Assembly: GCF_009791395.1 (NCBI RefSeq)
Contig: NZ_WSZK01000034.1
Span: forward strand, 103,051 to 167,050
Length of the DNA stretch: 64,000 nt
Direction of reading: 5' to 3'
Source of the DNA: Halomarina oriensis
Lineage (GTDB): Archaea > Halobacteriota > Halobacteria > Halobacteriales > Haloarculaceae
The position numbers and the translations under genes are program-made. The notes below the pieces were generated by a model. It was not told the DNA's origin, did not search any database, and worked only from the letters and a program-made list of their open reading frames with translations. Below are positions 26,436 to 34,660 of the stretch, piece after piece (within the stretch, counting starts at the first letter, position 1; the number at the start of each line of letters is the position of its first letter).

Positions 26436-27322
26436 CCGATGAGGTCGCGGGCCTTCGAGACGTCGGCGTGGGTGTGGTCGGCGTCGCCCTTCTGGGCGTC
26501 GACGAACTCCACCGACTGGTCGGGCGCGAGCTGGTCGCGGACGAGTTCGGCGAGTCGCCGAATCTCGATGGTGTCCGTACTGCCGACGTTGAGCACCTCG
26601 CCGTCTGCGACGTCGGTGGTCAGGAGGGTCCGGTTGGCGTCGACCACGTCGTCGACGAACGTGAAGTCCCGCGTCTGTCGACCGTCGCCGTAGACGACCG
26701 GTGGCTGGCCGTTGTAACACCGCGAGACGAAGTTCGAGATGGCCATGTTCGGGCGCATCCGTGGGCCGTACACCGTGAAGTACCGCAGGGAGACCACCGG
26801 CAGGCCGTGGAGTTCGTGGTAGACTCGGGCGTAGTGCTCCCCGGCGAGTTTCGAGACGCCGTAGGGGCTGATGGGCGCTTTCGGGTGGTCCTCGTGGTAC
26901 GGGAGCGCGACGGGTTTGCCGTAGACCGACGAGGAACTGGCGAGCACGAGGCGCTCTACGTCGCCGTCGAGCGCGGACTGGAGGACGTTGACCGTCCCGT
27001 TGACGTTGATGGCCGTCACCGTCCGTGGCCGCTCGACGCTCGTCCGAACCCCGGCCTGTGCGGCCTGGTGGAAGACGACGTCGGCGTCGGCGACGAGTCC
27101 GGTGACCGTCTCGGCGTCACGGACGTCGCCCTCGACCACCGAGAGCGTCGCCCCGTTCGAGCGTGCGACCGTTCGACACTGGTCGACGGTCCGGTGTTTG
27201 ATGCCGATGCCGTAGAACGGGTCGAAGTTGTCCAGTACGACGACGTCGTGACCGTCTCGGAGGAACGCCTCGGTGAGATGCCCACCGATGAAGCCCGCAC
27301 CCCCCGTGACAAGGATGTTCAT
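26336..27322 (-). CDS. NAD-dependent epimerase/dehydratase (UDP-glucose 4-epimerase-like)
   Basis: 328 residues from ATG 27322; upstream extension is unconvincing. The extended-SDR motif GGAGFIGGH (residues 7-15), GDVRDAETV, ASSSSVYG (catalytic Ser), YGVSKLAGEHY (Tyr and Lys), RYFTVYGPRMRPNM and VYGDGRQTRDFTFVDDVV are all present. It should interconvert or dehydrate nucleotide sugars for surface-glycan synthesis. No glycosyltransferase gene lies beside it. The 353-bp upstream spacer carries the TCAGCTGA repeat block and a TATA-like element near the start. Confidence 0.92.
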   Translation of the reverse strand: MNILVTGGAGFIGGHLTEAFLRDGHDVVVLDNFDPFYGIGIKHRTVDQCRTVARSNGATLSVVEGDVRDAETVTGLVADADVVFHQAAQAGVRTSVERPRTVTAINVNGTVNVLQSALDGDVERLVLASSSSVYGKPVALPYHEDHPKAPISPYGVSKLAGEHYARVYHELHGLPVVSLRYFTVYGPRMRPNMAISNFVSRCYNGQPPVVYGDGRQTRDFTFVDDVVDANRTLLTTDVADGEVLNVGSTDTIEIRRLAELVRDQLAPDQSVEFVDAQKGDADHTHADVSKARDLIGYEPSTTIEDGVERFIEWYRRNREWYEPLVASG

Positions 27323-27675
27323 CTCGTGATATGTACGAGTATGGAGAGAAAAGCTCTTAGTCAGGTTACTTGAACGACACGTTTGCCGGTCGTTCAATCC
27401 TTCGGTTCGGTTCTCGGCGGGGAGAAGTCGGAACCGGGCAGCACCGCTACGTGGGGTGACGTCGTCGAGGGAGCGGGTTCGATAACTCACCTCAGCTGAC
27501 TCAGCTGACTCAGCTGAGGTACTCACGGTCGCCGAGGGCGGGCGGTTCGGTGTCGTCGGTGAGCACGGGCGTCGGCGGGTACTCGCCGGGTGGACCGGCC
27601 GGTCGGCCGCCGGGAGCGGTCGACGCTCCCCGTGCGTCGGAACGGTTTATCCGTCCGCGGCCGAAGCACTACCGT
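27323..27675. other. Intergenic spacer containing a TCAGCTGA tandem block
   Basis: 353 bp between divergent genes with no coding frame that looks real. The notable content is the three-copy ctcagctga block at 27491-27517, described separately. The A/T-rich ends near 27340-27370 (agagaaaagctcttag) probably hold the epimerase promoter. Confidence 0.45.
27491..27517. repeat. Three exact tandem copies of a 9-bp unit with a palindromic core
   Basis: The 9-bp unit ctcagctga occurs three times with no gaps (27491-27499, 27500-27508, 27509-27517). Each unit contains the palindrome TCAGCTGA, so the block is both a direct repeat and a near-palindrome (flanks cc and gg). A protein binding cooperatively to one face of DNA would see three sites, although 9 bp is not a full helical turn. 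Related motifs (gtcagctac, gactcagctg) occur upstream of the parA-like gene. Confidence 0.6.
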
Positions 27676-27828
27676 ATGCCCACGAACGGCTGGCGGTTGT
27701 CGTGTACGGACTGCTCGTTCGAGAGCGCCACGTCCGGCCGCGACCTCGCGGAGTCGATGGCGTCGACACACAGGTCGTCGACCGGTCACGACGTCGAGAT
27801 CAGCGAACAGACTCCGGACACCGACTGA
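27676..27828 (+). CDS. Small CxxC protein, hypothetical
   Basis: 50 residues from ATG 27676, beginning PTNGWRLSCTDCSFESATSG. A CxxC pair is followed by a short helix (RDLAESMASTH), His and TGHDVEISEQ, i.e. a CxxC...H...H arrangement compatible with a single zinc site. A similar gene is at 56002-56166 and a related CxxC protein at 56452-56721. Function unknown; haloarchaeal single-zinc-finger microproteins of this size exist. Coding is supported by third-position GC and by the family resemblance. Confidence 0.55.
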   Translation: MPTNGWRLSCTDCSFESATSGRDLAESMASTHRSSTGHDVEISEQTPDTD

Positions 27829-27842
27829 CCGCGACGGCCACG

Positions 27843-28151
27843 TCAGGGTCGTCCGTCGCCGTCGGTGCGGTTGAGGTCGTCTTCGAGCGCGTCCAGTCTG
27901 GCCTCCAGCGTGTCGAGTCGTTTCTCCTGTTCGAGATCGACGGCCGCGAACAGCGGGACGACCGGCGACCGGTGGGTGAGTCGCTCGATGGCGGCGGCGT
28001 GTCCCTCGCCGTACTCGAACAGTCGGTCGAACACGTACTGGTCGTCACGACGCAGCGCACGTCGATACGGCGTCCAGCGGTCCTCGACTGCTCGCACCGC
28101 GTCGGTACCGTCACTCGTTCGTTCCGTGGGGTCGTCGTTCTCCGGTGTCAC
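27843..28151 (-). CDS. Hypothetical helical protein
   Basis: 102 residues from the GTG at 28151. It reads TERTSDGTDAVRAVEDRWTPYRRALRRDDQYVFDRLFEYGEGHAAAIERLTHRSPVVPLFAAVDLEQEKRLDTLEARLDALEDDLNRTD when taken in parts: a helix with alternating charges, an aromatic-rich middle and a C-terminal coiled coil (EKRLDTLEARLDALEDDL). The 'RWxPYRRALRRxDQxxFDxLFEYxxxH' pattern recurs in haloarchaeal hypotheticals I recognise only by shape. A longer upstream frame to 28313 exists but is Arg-rich and doubtful. Confidence 0.6.
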   Translation of the reverse strand: MTPENDDPTERTSDGTDAVRAVEDRWTPYRRALRRDDQYVFDRLFEYGEGHAAAIERLTHRSPVVPLFAAVDLEQEKRLDTLEARLDALEDDLNRTDGDGRP

Positions 28152-28341
28152 ACCACCGCTTGGAGCGAGCGACTCATAGGCCGTGCCGGGTCGGTTCCGA
28201 TAGTTCCGATACCGACGAACCGGCCCCGTCAGTCGCCACGCGGGCCCGAACCGACGGTTCCGTGCGTTCCGATTCTCGCTTCCGATACTCGGTCGTGCCG
28301 ACCACACGGTCACGTCGTCTACCGTCGCTATCGGGTCGCGG

Positions 28342-29013
28342 TCACTGCTCGTCCGCTCGCGCCTCGTCGATCGCGGTCCGGAACGCGCGGGCGTTCTCGG
28401 TCAGCACCTCGTACTGGCCGGCCGCGACGGCCTCGCTGTCGACGAGCGACCCGCCGACACCGACGCCGAGCGCACCCGCGTCGATGAAGTCGGCCACGTT
28501 CTCCAGCGAGACGCCGCCGGTCGGGACGATGGGGACGTGTCCGAGCGGCCCTTTGATGGCCTTCAGGTGGCCGGGGCCGCCCGTCGACGCGGGGAACAGT
28601 TTGAGTAGGTCGGCGCCGGCCTCGTAGGCGCGGACGGCCTCCGTCGGTGTGTAGACCCCCGGTGCGACGGGGGTGCCGTAGCGGTTTGCGACCGTCACGA
28701 CCTCCGGGTCGAAACTCGGCGTCACGACGAACTCCGCACCCGCGAGGAGCGCCTGCCGGGCGGTCGGAGCGTCGAGGACGGTCCCGACCCCGAGCGAGAC
28801 GTCCTCGGAGAGCGTCGAGGAGACATCACGGAGCATCCCCATCGCGTCCTCCGAGTCGGCGGTGAGTTCGACGGCCCGGACACCCCCCTCGACGAGGGCG
28901 TCGACGACGTTCACGACCCGGTCGGCGTCCGCGCCGCGGACGACGGCCACCAGTCCGGTGTCGACGAGGCGTTCGAGAGCGGCGGGTCGCGTCGAGTCGG
29001 CGGCGTGTGTCAT
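28342..29013 (-). CDS. KDPG/KHG aldolase (2-dehydro-3-deoxy-6-phosphogluconate aldolase)
   Basis: 223 residues from ATG 29013; an upstream extension is a shadow. Class-I aldolase motifs of the Eda family: LVDTGLVAVVRGADADR, ALVEGGVRAVELTADSED (Glu base), GVGTVLDAPTARQALLAGAEFVVTPSFDPEVV, GVYTPTEAVRAYEAGADLLKLFPAS with the Schiff-base Lys in LLKLFPA, and GPLGHVPIVPTGGVSLENV. It splits KDPG to pyruvate and glyceraldehyde 3-phosphate in the semi-phosphorylative Entner-Doudoroff route used by haloarchaea. The kinase that would make KDPG is next door on the same strand, although the intervening 91 bp leaves room for separate promoters. Confidence 0.93.
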   Translation of the reverse strand: MTHAADSTRPAALERLVDTGLVAVVRGADADRVVNVVDALVEGGVRAVELTADSEDAMGMLRDVSSTLSEDVSLGVGTVLDAPTARQALLAGAEFVVTPSFDPEVVTVANRYGTPVAPGVYTPTEAVRAYEAGADLLKLFPASTGGPGHLKAIKGPLGHVPIVPTGGVSLENVADFIDAGALGVGVGGSLVDSEAVAAGQYEVLTENARAFRTAIDEARADEQ

Positions 29014-29104
29014 GGGCGAGAACTCACCCGACGACGAGTAAACTCTTGTGTCGCGTGGTGGCGGGCGTCGGGTCCATCGGGTCGGTCCCGTCCGCTGTGT
29101 CGAC

Positions 29105-30073
29105 TCAGCGTTCGATAGCCGACGTGTCGCTGTCGAGGACGCGTTCGACCTCGTCGGGGGTGACCGTCGCCACGTCGCCGCCGATGGTTCGCTTGAGCGC
29201 CGCCGTCGCCGCGCCGTACGCCATCGAGTCGCGGACGCTCTCGCCGTCCAGCCACCGCGCGAGGTAGCCGCCGACGAACGCGTCGCCGGTTCCGATGGGG
29301 TCGAACGTGTCCGCGTCGAACGCTCCCTGTTCGACCGTCTCGCCGTCGTGGACCGCCAGTGCACCCTCCGCGCCGCGGGTGACCAGCACCGTCTCGCAGT
29401 CGTGGTCGGCCGCGAGTTCGGCACCGATATCGGCGGCCGACCCCTCGCGGCTCAGGACCGTTCGGGCGTCGCGTTCGGCGACGACGAGCGTATCGACGGC
29501 GTCGAACAGCGGTTCGCAGGTCGCCCGGCACTCCTCGTGTGACCAGAGTTTCGCGCGGTAGTTGAGGTCGAAGACGGTGTGGGTGTCCGCGGCCGCCGCC
29601 CGGTCGAGGAGCGTGCGCGTCGTGTCCGCGAGCGTCGTCGAGAGCGCGGGGGTGATGCCGCTGGTGTAGAACGCCTCCGCACGCTCGACGTGTTCGGTCG
29701 CCAGTTCCTCGGGCGTCGCGGTCCGGACCGCCGCGCTCTCGCGGTCGTAGACGACGTTCGTCCCGCGTGGTGCGCCGGCCGGTTCGAGGTAGTAGACGCC
29801 GACGCGGCCCTCCTCGCTCGGCGCGACGAGCGGGGTGACGCCGTGGGTACGCAGCGACGCCTCGACGTGGCGGGCGAGCGGCGAGTCGGGGAGCTTCGAC
29901 AGCCACGCCGTCTCCCCGCCGAGTCGACCGACCGTGACGGCGACGTTGCTCTCGGCTCCTGCCGCCCGCATCTCCGTCCCGTGGGCCGTCTCCAGTCGTT
30001 CGCCGGGCGCGACGGAGTGGCGAATCATCGTCTCCCCGAAGGTGACTACGTCGAACGTGTCGCCGGTCGTCAT
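29105..30073 (-). CDS. PfkB-family sugar kinase, probable KDG kinase
   Basis: 322 residues. Ribokinase-family motifs: FDVVTFGETMIRHS, GAESNVAVTVGRLGGETAWLSKLPDSPLA (GG and substrate Asn/Asp), and the catalytic C-terminal DFDPIGTGDAFVGGYLARWLDG with the GTGD anion hole, plus VLVTRGAEGALAVHDG. Its position beside a KDPG aldolase argues that it phosphorylates 2-keto-3-deoxygluconate at C6. The family alone would equally allow another sugar or sugar-acid substrate. Its end lies 91 bp from the aldolase start. Confidence 0.87.
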   Translation of the reverse strand: MTTGDTFDVVTFGETMIRHSVAPGERLETAHGTEMRAAGAESNVAVTVGRLGGETAWLSKLPDSPLARHVEASLRTHGVTPLVAPSEEGRVGVYYLEPAGAPRGTNVVYDRESAAVRTATPEELATEHVERAEAFYTSGITPALSTTLADTTRTLLDRAAAADTHTVFDLNYRAKLWSHEECRATCEPLFDAVDTLVVAERDARTVLSREGSAADIGAELAADHDCETVLVTRGAEGALAVHDGETVEQGAFDADTFDPIGTGDAFVGGYLARWLDGESVRDSMAYGAATAALKRTIGGDVATVTPDEVERVLDSDTSAIER

Positions 30074-30145
30074 TGGTGGTCACTCACGCAGTGGCGTGTT
30101 AGGCCCTTCGCCATCGGACCGACCCTCGCTGCGCCCTCGCCACCG

Positions 30146-31225
30146 CTACTGCTGGAGGACCGCCGGTCGGTCCAGCGTCAGGCCGTCGTCGACGCTCGTC
30201 GTCTCACGGGTCGGCCAGTCGCCGGTCGCAGTCAACCTCTCGACACCCTCGTCGGTCACGAGGTGCGTGTCCTCGCTCTTGGTCCCCTGGACGGTCGGAT
30301 TCCAGGCGTAGGCCATCGGTAGCGTCACGTTGGCCGTCGAGTCCGGTGTCGCTATCCACTCCCGGCCGGCGAACCCGGCGGCCCCACCCTGGTGGTGCTC
30401 TCGCCACTCGCCTTCGAACCCCACCGTCGTGTAGGCGGCCCGAATCGCGTCGAAGACGTCCCCGGCGACACCGTCGTCGCGGGCGACTCGACGCGTCGCG
30501 GCGAGCGCCGAGGTCTCGACGCGCCGGGCGGCGGCGTGGCGGTCGGTGAGCCAGTCGGGTGGGTCGAACGCCACCGTCCGCGTCAGACTCGCGTACAGAC
30601 CGCCGCGTTCGGTCGTCGCCGAGACGAGCGCGTACGCCCCCAACCGGCGGTCGGTCGGCGTGAGGTGGCGGTACCGCTGGGCACGCTTCGCGCCACCGAC
30701 GAGCGCGACCGGTGTCTCGCAGTCGCGTTCCCCGAGCGCCTCGCGGAGCGCGACGGCGGCCTCGCGTTCGGTCGTCCGCGGTGTCAACCCCCGACAGACC
30801 GCTTCGAACGCCTCGGCGGCGTCCCGTCCCAGGTCGCGGTAAGTGTCGACGTCGGCGGTGGACAGTGGCTGTCGGAGCGCTGACGCGTCCACCCGCACCG
30901 CGCCCGGCACGTCGAAGTCGGCGGCGAACGCGCCGGCGGTCCGTTCGGCGACGGCGTCTGCCAGCGACCCGTCGTACCAGTCGAACGCTTCGACCGCCAC
31001 CCCCTCGGCCAGTTCCTCGTCGCGCAGGCGCGGCGCTTCGATGGAGTCGGTGACGACGACCACGCGCCGGCCGTCGTAGCCGGCGGCGGCGACGCCGACG
31101 TCCCCGGTCCGGTCGACGACGTTGTCGCCACCGGTGAGCCAGGCGAAACTGTTCGGGCGAGCGAACCAGACCGCGTCGAGGTCGTTCGCGTCGAGATACG
31201 CGTCCAGTCGGGCGCGCCGGTGCAT
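30146..31225 (-). CDS. Creatinase/aminopeptidase-fold (M24) family protein with altered metal site
   Basis: 359 residues from ATG 31225. The N-terminal creatinase-like domain reads RLDAYLDANDLDAVWFARPNSFAWLTGGDNVVD, and the C-terminal pita-bread domain ALVSATTERGGLYASLTRTVAFD, HHQGGAAGFAGRE, TLPMAYAWNPTVQG and KSEDTHLVTDEGVERLT. In true M24 peptidases the equivalent motifs carry Asp (before GxxxG), Asp in SDxTR, His, Glu before P and Glu in EDT; here the two Asp are Ser-like and the first Glu is Asn, so three of five metal ligands are missing. A metal-free creatinase-like hydrolase or a non-enzymatic role is more likely than prolidase activity. Confidence 0.78.
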   Translation of the reverse strand: MHRRARLDAYLDANDLDAVWFARPNSFAWLTGGDNVVDRTGDVGVAAAGYDGRRVVVVTDSIEAPRLRDEELAEGVAVEAFDWYDGSLADAVAERTAGAFAADFDVPGAVRVDASALRQPLSTADVDTYRDLGRDAAEAFEAVCRGLTPRTTEREAAVALREALGERDCETPVALVGGAKRAQRYRHLTPTDRRLGAYALVSATTERGGLYASLTRTVAFDPPDWLTDRHAAARRVETSALAATRRVARDDGVAGDVFDAIRAAYTTVGFEGEWREHHQGGAAGFAGREWIATPDSTANVTLPMAYAWNPTVQGTKSEDTHLVTDEGVERLTATGDWPTRETTSVDDGLTLDRPAVLQQ

Positions 31226-31349
31226 ACTCGCAGGCCGACGGGGTCGTGCTTGTAGCTTCTGGCGGTCGGCCCCGCCGGCGTCCCGGCCGCCCCGACGAGT
31301 GTGGTGGGTCGTGCCAAACGCTATGCGTCCCGCGGCGCACTGTTCGCTC

Positions 31350-31856
31350 ATGTCTTCCGTGGGTTCGTTCACCGCCTCGCTCTCCGAACTCGACGTCCCG
31401 TGGACGCGGTCGACGGTCGACGCCCTCGATGGCGTCCTCGACGACGTGCTCGCCCCACCGACCGTCGCCGCGCCGCTCGGTCTCGACGGCTACTCGCTGA
31501 CCGACCGCTCGGACGTGACCCTCGACCCGACGCCCGGTGACCTCGACGGTGCGACGACGGGCCTCACCGCCGCCGGCCCGGCCATCGCCGACTACGGCAG
31601 CGTCGTCGTCCGGGCCGACGCGGCCGGGAGCGAACCGGTCAGCCTCTACTGTGAGCGCCACGTCGCCGTCGTCGCCGAATCCGCCGTGCTCCCGTCGATG
31701 CGTGCGGCCATCGGCGAACTGGGTGACGCGATTCGGGACGGCCTGACGGGCGCGGTGGTCGCCACCGGCCCCTCCGCCACCGCCGACATGGGGGAACTGG
31801 TCTACGGCGCACACGGTCCGACCGAGGTCCACGTCGTCGTCGTGGAGGGTCGCTGA
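31350..31856 (+). CDS. LUD-domain protein, LutC-like
   Basis: 168 residues from ATG 31350. The LUD fold (formerly DUF162) is indicated by PLGLDGYSLTDRSDVTLDPT, LTAAGPAIADYGSVVVRAD, the conserved ERHVAVVAESAVLPSMRAAI and the signature GPSATADMGELVYGAHGP. LutC/YkgG proteins work with LutA and LutB in L-lactate oxidation to pyruvate. The downstream gene, whose ATG overlaps this stop by one base (TGATG), encodes LutB and LutA in one chain, so this is a two-gene lactate utilisation operon. Confidence 0.9.
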   Translation: MSSVGSFTASLSELDVPWTRSTVDALDGVLDDVLAPPTVAAPLGLDGYSLTDRSDVTLDPTPGDLDGATTGLTAAGPAIADYGSVVVRADAAGSEPVSLYCERHVAVVAESAVLPSMRAAIGELGDAIRDGLTGAVVATGPSATADMGELVYGAHGPTEVHVVVVEGR

Positions 31857-34120
31857 TGGCGAGCGACCCCGCTCACGAGCGTCAGGGCCACGACGCCCCC
31901 CACGACGACTCACACGAGGACCGCGCCGCTCGCATCCGCCGCCTGCTGGCGACGGAGGGACCGGCCGTCCACGAGAACACCGTCGGGTTCAACGAGGGAC
32001 GGTACGAGTCGGTCGCTCGCCTCGACGACTACGAGGCGCTGAAAGAGGAGGCACGGACCATCAAGGAGGACGCCATCGAGCGACTCCCGGCACTCGTCGA
32101 AGCGGTCACCGAGGCCGTCGAAGCCCGTGGTGGCCACGTCCACCTCGCTGCGGACGCCGCGGACGCGAACCGCTACATCGCCGAGGTGTGTACCGACGCG
32201 GACGCCGACCACGTCGTCAAGTCGAAGTCGATGACGAGCGAGGAGATAGCGGTCAACGACGCGCTGGCCGACGCGGGCCTGCGCGTGACCGAGACGGACC
32301 TCGGCGAGTGGGTCCTGCAGTTGGCCGACGACGCGCCCAGCCACCTCGTCGCCCCGGCCATCCACAAGTCCCGCGAGGAGATCGCCCGTCTGTTCGAACA
32401 CACGTTCGACCTCGAGGACCCTCCCGAGACGGCCACGGAACTCACTCGCTTCGCCCGCGAGCGACTAGGCGAGCACCTGGCCGACGCCGACGTCGGTCTC
32501 ACGGGGGCGAACTTCGTCACCGCCGACACCGGGACGATCACGCTGGTCACCAGCGAGGGCAACGCCCGCAAGACCGTCGCGGCGACGGACACCCACGTCG
32601 CCGTCGCGGGCGTCGAGAAACTGGTTCCCACCGTCGAGGACCTCGCACCGTTCGTCGAACTCATCGGCCGTTCGGGGACCGGACAGGACATCACTAGCTA
32701 CGTCTCGCTGTTGACGCCACCGGTCGACACGCCGACGCTCGACTTCGACGCCGACGAGACAGGCGACCCCGAAACCCGCGAGTTCCACCTCGTGTTGCTC
32801 GACAACGGGCGTCTCGACATGCGCGAGGACGACGACCTGCGCGAGACGCTCTACTGTATCCGCTGTTCGGCGTGTGCGAACACCTGCGCGAACTTCCAGC
32901 AGGTCGGCGGCCACGCCTTCGGCGGCGAGACCTACACCGGTGGTATCGCCACGGGCTGGGAGGCCGGCGTCCACGGGCTCGACGCGGCCGCCGCGTTCAA
33001 CGACCTCTGTACGGGGTGTTCGCGCTGTGTCGAGGCGTGTCCGGTCGGCATCGACATCCCGTGGATAAACACCGTCGTCAGGGACCGCCTCAACCGGTCG
33101 GGCGAGACCGACCGGTTCGACTTCCTCGTCGACGGCCTGACACCGGACGCCGAGAGCGGCGGGCCACCGCTGCAGAAACGCTTCTTCGGGAACTTCGAGC
33201 GGGTCGCTCGGCTGGCGAGTGCGACCGCGCCGCTCTCGAATCGCCTCGCGGCTACCGACGTGGTACGGGCGGCGATGGAGCGAACGCTCGGGGTCGACCG
33301 CCGCCGTGCGCTCCCCCAGTTCCGCCGGGAGACGCTCGTCGAGTGGTTCGCCGGCCGGCCCGACCCGCTCGTGACCGACGCCTTCGACGACGTCACCCGC
33401 GAGGTGGTGCTCTACCCCGACCTCTACACGAACCACGTCCACGTCGAACGGGGGAAGGCGGCGGTTCGTGTCCTCGAAGCGCTCGGGGTGCGGGTCGTGG
33501 TGCCTCCGGTCGGGTCGAGCGGTCGTGCCCCGTTCTCACAGGGGATGGTCTCGACCGCCCGTGCCCACGCCGAGGCCGTCACCGACACGCTCCTCACCCA
33601 CGTCGAGGTGGGGCGGGACGTCGTCACCGTCGAACCGAGCGACCTCGCCATGTTCCGGTCGGACTATCACCACCTCCTCGACGACGACCGGTTCGAGCGA
33701 CTCGCCGCGGCGAGTTTCGGCTGTCTGGAGTACTGTTACGGACTGTTCGAACACGACGAGCGTCGAACCGAGCAGTTCGACGTTCCGCCCGCCGACCGCC
33801 GGGTCGCGTTCCACGGTCACTGCCAGCAGCGGACACTCGGCCTCGACGGCTACACGGAGGGCGTGCTGGAACGCCTCGGCTGTGACGTCGCCACCTCGAC
33901 GGTAGAGTGCTGTGGGATGGCCGGGAGCTTCGGCTACAAGGACGACTACTACGAGTTGAGCGTGGCCGTCGGCGAGGACCTGCGCGACCAGTTCACCGTC
34001 GAGGGCTGTGCCGACCGGACCGTCGTCGCCGGTGGAACCTCGTGTGTCGAACAGCTCGACGCGCTCCTCGACCGCCCGGCGACCCACCCCGTCGAACTCC
34101 TCGCTCGGGCACTGGTGTGA
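31856..34120 (+). CDS. LutB-LutA fusion: LUD/iron-sulfur protein plus CCG-domain protein
   Basis: 754 residues. N-terminal LUD domain (EDAIERLPALVEAVTEAVEARGG, ... LGEHLADADVGLTGANFVTAD, GNARKTVAATDTHVAVAGVEKLVP) equals LutB. Two ferredoxin-type clusters follow, CIRCSACANTCANFQ at about residue 334 and CTGCSRCVEACPVGIDIP at about 384. The last ~240 residues are the cysteine-rich CCG region of LutA/GlpC, with CLEYCYG near 623 and CCGMAGSFGYKDDYYELS near 685. It should form the electron-carrying lactate dehydrogenase complex with the LutC-like protein just upstream. Most bacteria encode LutA and LutB separately, and the fusion is a haloarchaeal variation. Confidence 0.92.
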   Translation: MASDPAHERQGHDAPHDDSHEDRAARIRRLLATEGPAVHENTVGFNEGRYESVARLDDYEALKEEARTIKEDAIERLPALVEAVTEAVEARGGHVHLAADAADANRYIAEVCTDADADHVVKSKSMTSEEIAVNDALADAGLRVTETDLGEWVLQLADDAPSHLVAPAIHKSREEIARLFEHTFDLEDPPETATELTRFARERLGEHLADADVGLTGANFVTADTGTITLVTSEGNARKTVAATDTHVAVAGVEKLVPTVEDLAPFVELIGRSGTGQDITSYVSLLTPPVDTPTLDFDADETGDPETREFHLVLLDNGRLDMREDDDLRETLYCIRCSACANTCANFQQVGGHAFGGETYTGGIATGWEAGVHGLDAAAAFNDLCTGCSRCVEACPVGIDIPWINTVVRDRLNRSGETDRFDFLVDGLTPDAESGGPPLQKRFFGNFERVARLASATAPLSNRLAATDVVRAAMERTLGVDRRRALPQFRRETLVEWFAGRPDPLVTDAFDDVTREVVLYPDLYTNHVHVERGKAAVRVLEALGVRVVVPPVGSSGRAPFSQGMVSTARAHAEAVTDTLLTHVEVGRDVVTVEPSDLAMFRSDYHHLLDDDRFERLAAASFGCLEYCYGLFEHDERRTEQFDVPPADRRVAFHGHCQQRTLGLDGYTEGVLERLGCDVATSTVECCGMAGSFGYKDDYYELSVAVGEDLRDQFTVEGCADRTVVAGGTSCVEQLDALLDRPATHPVELLARALV

Positions 34121-34301
34121 GCGCCGGGGACGCTCCGTCCCTCAGCCCACCTTCGACTGTGAGAAGGTTGAGACCGGTGACCGGCCCACCTGCGTAGGGG
34201 GGTGGGACTCCCGCAACTGCGGACCCACCTACTCTCTTTGGCAGGTTCGACCGACCGGCACGAGCAGTCGGACCGCCTGGTCCACACCGTACCTCAGGTG
34301 A

Positions 34302-34315
34302 CTACGTCAGCTACG
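34302..34315. repeat. CTACGTCAGCTACG element, copy 1 of 3
   Basis: 14 bp, identical to the copy at 34434-34447 except for C versus T at one position. The half GTCAGCTAC is close to the TCAGCTGA block at 27491. The third copy is at 34557-34570. Spacing between copies is about 130 and 120 bp. Confidence 0.55.
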
Positions 34316-34433
34316 CCGCCTGTGGCGGCTTGCCTGCCGCCGCCCGTCGCCCGTTCCGGTAGTCCACCGTGTCGTCACCTGCCCGACGCCGGCCCGTCTC
34401 GCCGAACTGCGTCACCTCAGCCGACTGCGTCGG

Positions 34434-34447
34434 CTACGTTAGCTACG
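34434..34447. repeat. CTACGTTAGCTACG element, copy 2 of 3
   Basis: Second near-identical 14-mer, preceded by GCGTCGG, and centred on the palindromic TAGCTA core. It lies about 225 nt before the parA-like start codon. Confidence 0.55.
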
Positions 34448-34556
34448 CGTGCGCCAGCGGTGAGAACGGGGACGCCCGAGTCCGGCAACTCACCGTAGCG
34501 AGTCGGCGTAGCGGCCGTCGGCGAACCAGCCGCCTCGCCTCACGTCGTCACACTAC

Positions 34557-34570
34557 CTGAGTTAGCTAAG
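34557..34570. repeat. CTGAGTTAGCTAAG element, copy 3 of 3
   Basis: More diverged copy that keeps GTTAGCTA. It is followed by GTGACTGACTCAGCTGCG, which repeats the CTCAG theme. Together the three copies make a candidate binding array in front of the partition-like genes. This is inference from sequence alone. Confidence 0.4.
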
Positions 34571-34625
34571 GTGACTGACTCAGCTGCGTTACCGAAGCTA
34601 CCGACGGTGGCTCACTCACCGAACG

Positions 34626-34634
34626 TTTAAAGTA
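34626..34634 (+). promoter_or_regulatory. TATA box of the parA-like gene
   Basis: TTTAAAGTA lies 27-35 nt before the ATG at 34661. Its centre predicts a transcription start at about 34656, which excludes the upstream ATGs at 34645 and 34649 and supports the start chosen for the ParA-like gene. Confidence 0.5.
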
Positions 34635-34660
34635 TCCCTTCCCGATGGATGGACCAGAGT

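Larger units (their letters stand above)
34121..34660. other. Long intergenic spacer upstream of the parA-like gene, with short repeats
   Basis: 540 bp with no convincing frame. It carries recurring motifs of the type CTACGTYAGCTACG (listed separately) mixed with CTCAG, GACTCAG and CGTCGGCTACG elements, and a TATA box at its end. No inverted repeat of replication-origin type and no RNA were found. Confidence 0.5.

Noticed and set aside
28152..28313. Longer N-terminus for the helical protein at 27843-28151
   Set aside because: The extension is Arg/Asn-rich with no conserved look. The GTG at 28151 gives an acidic N-terminus that fits haloarchaeal proteins.
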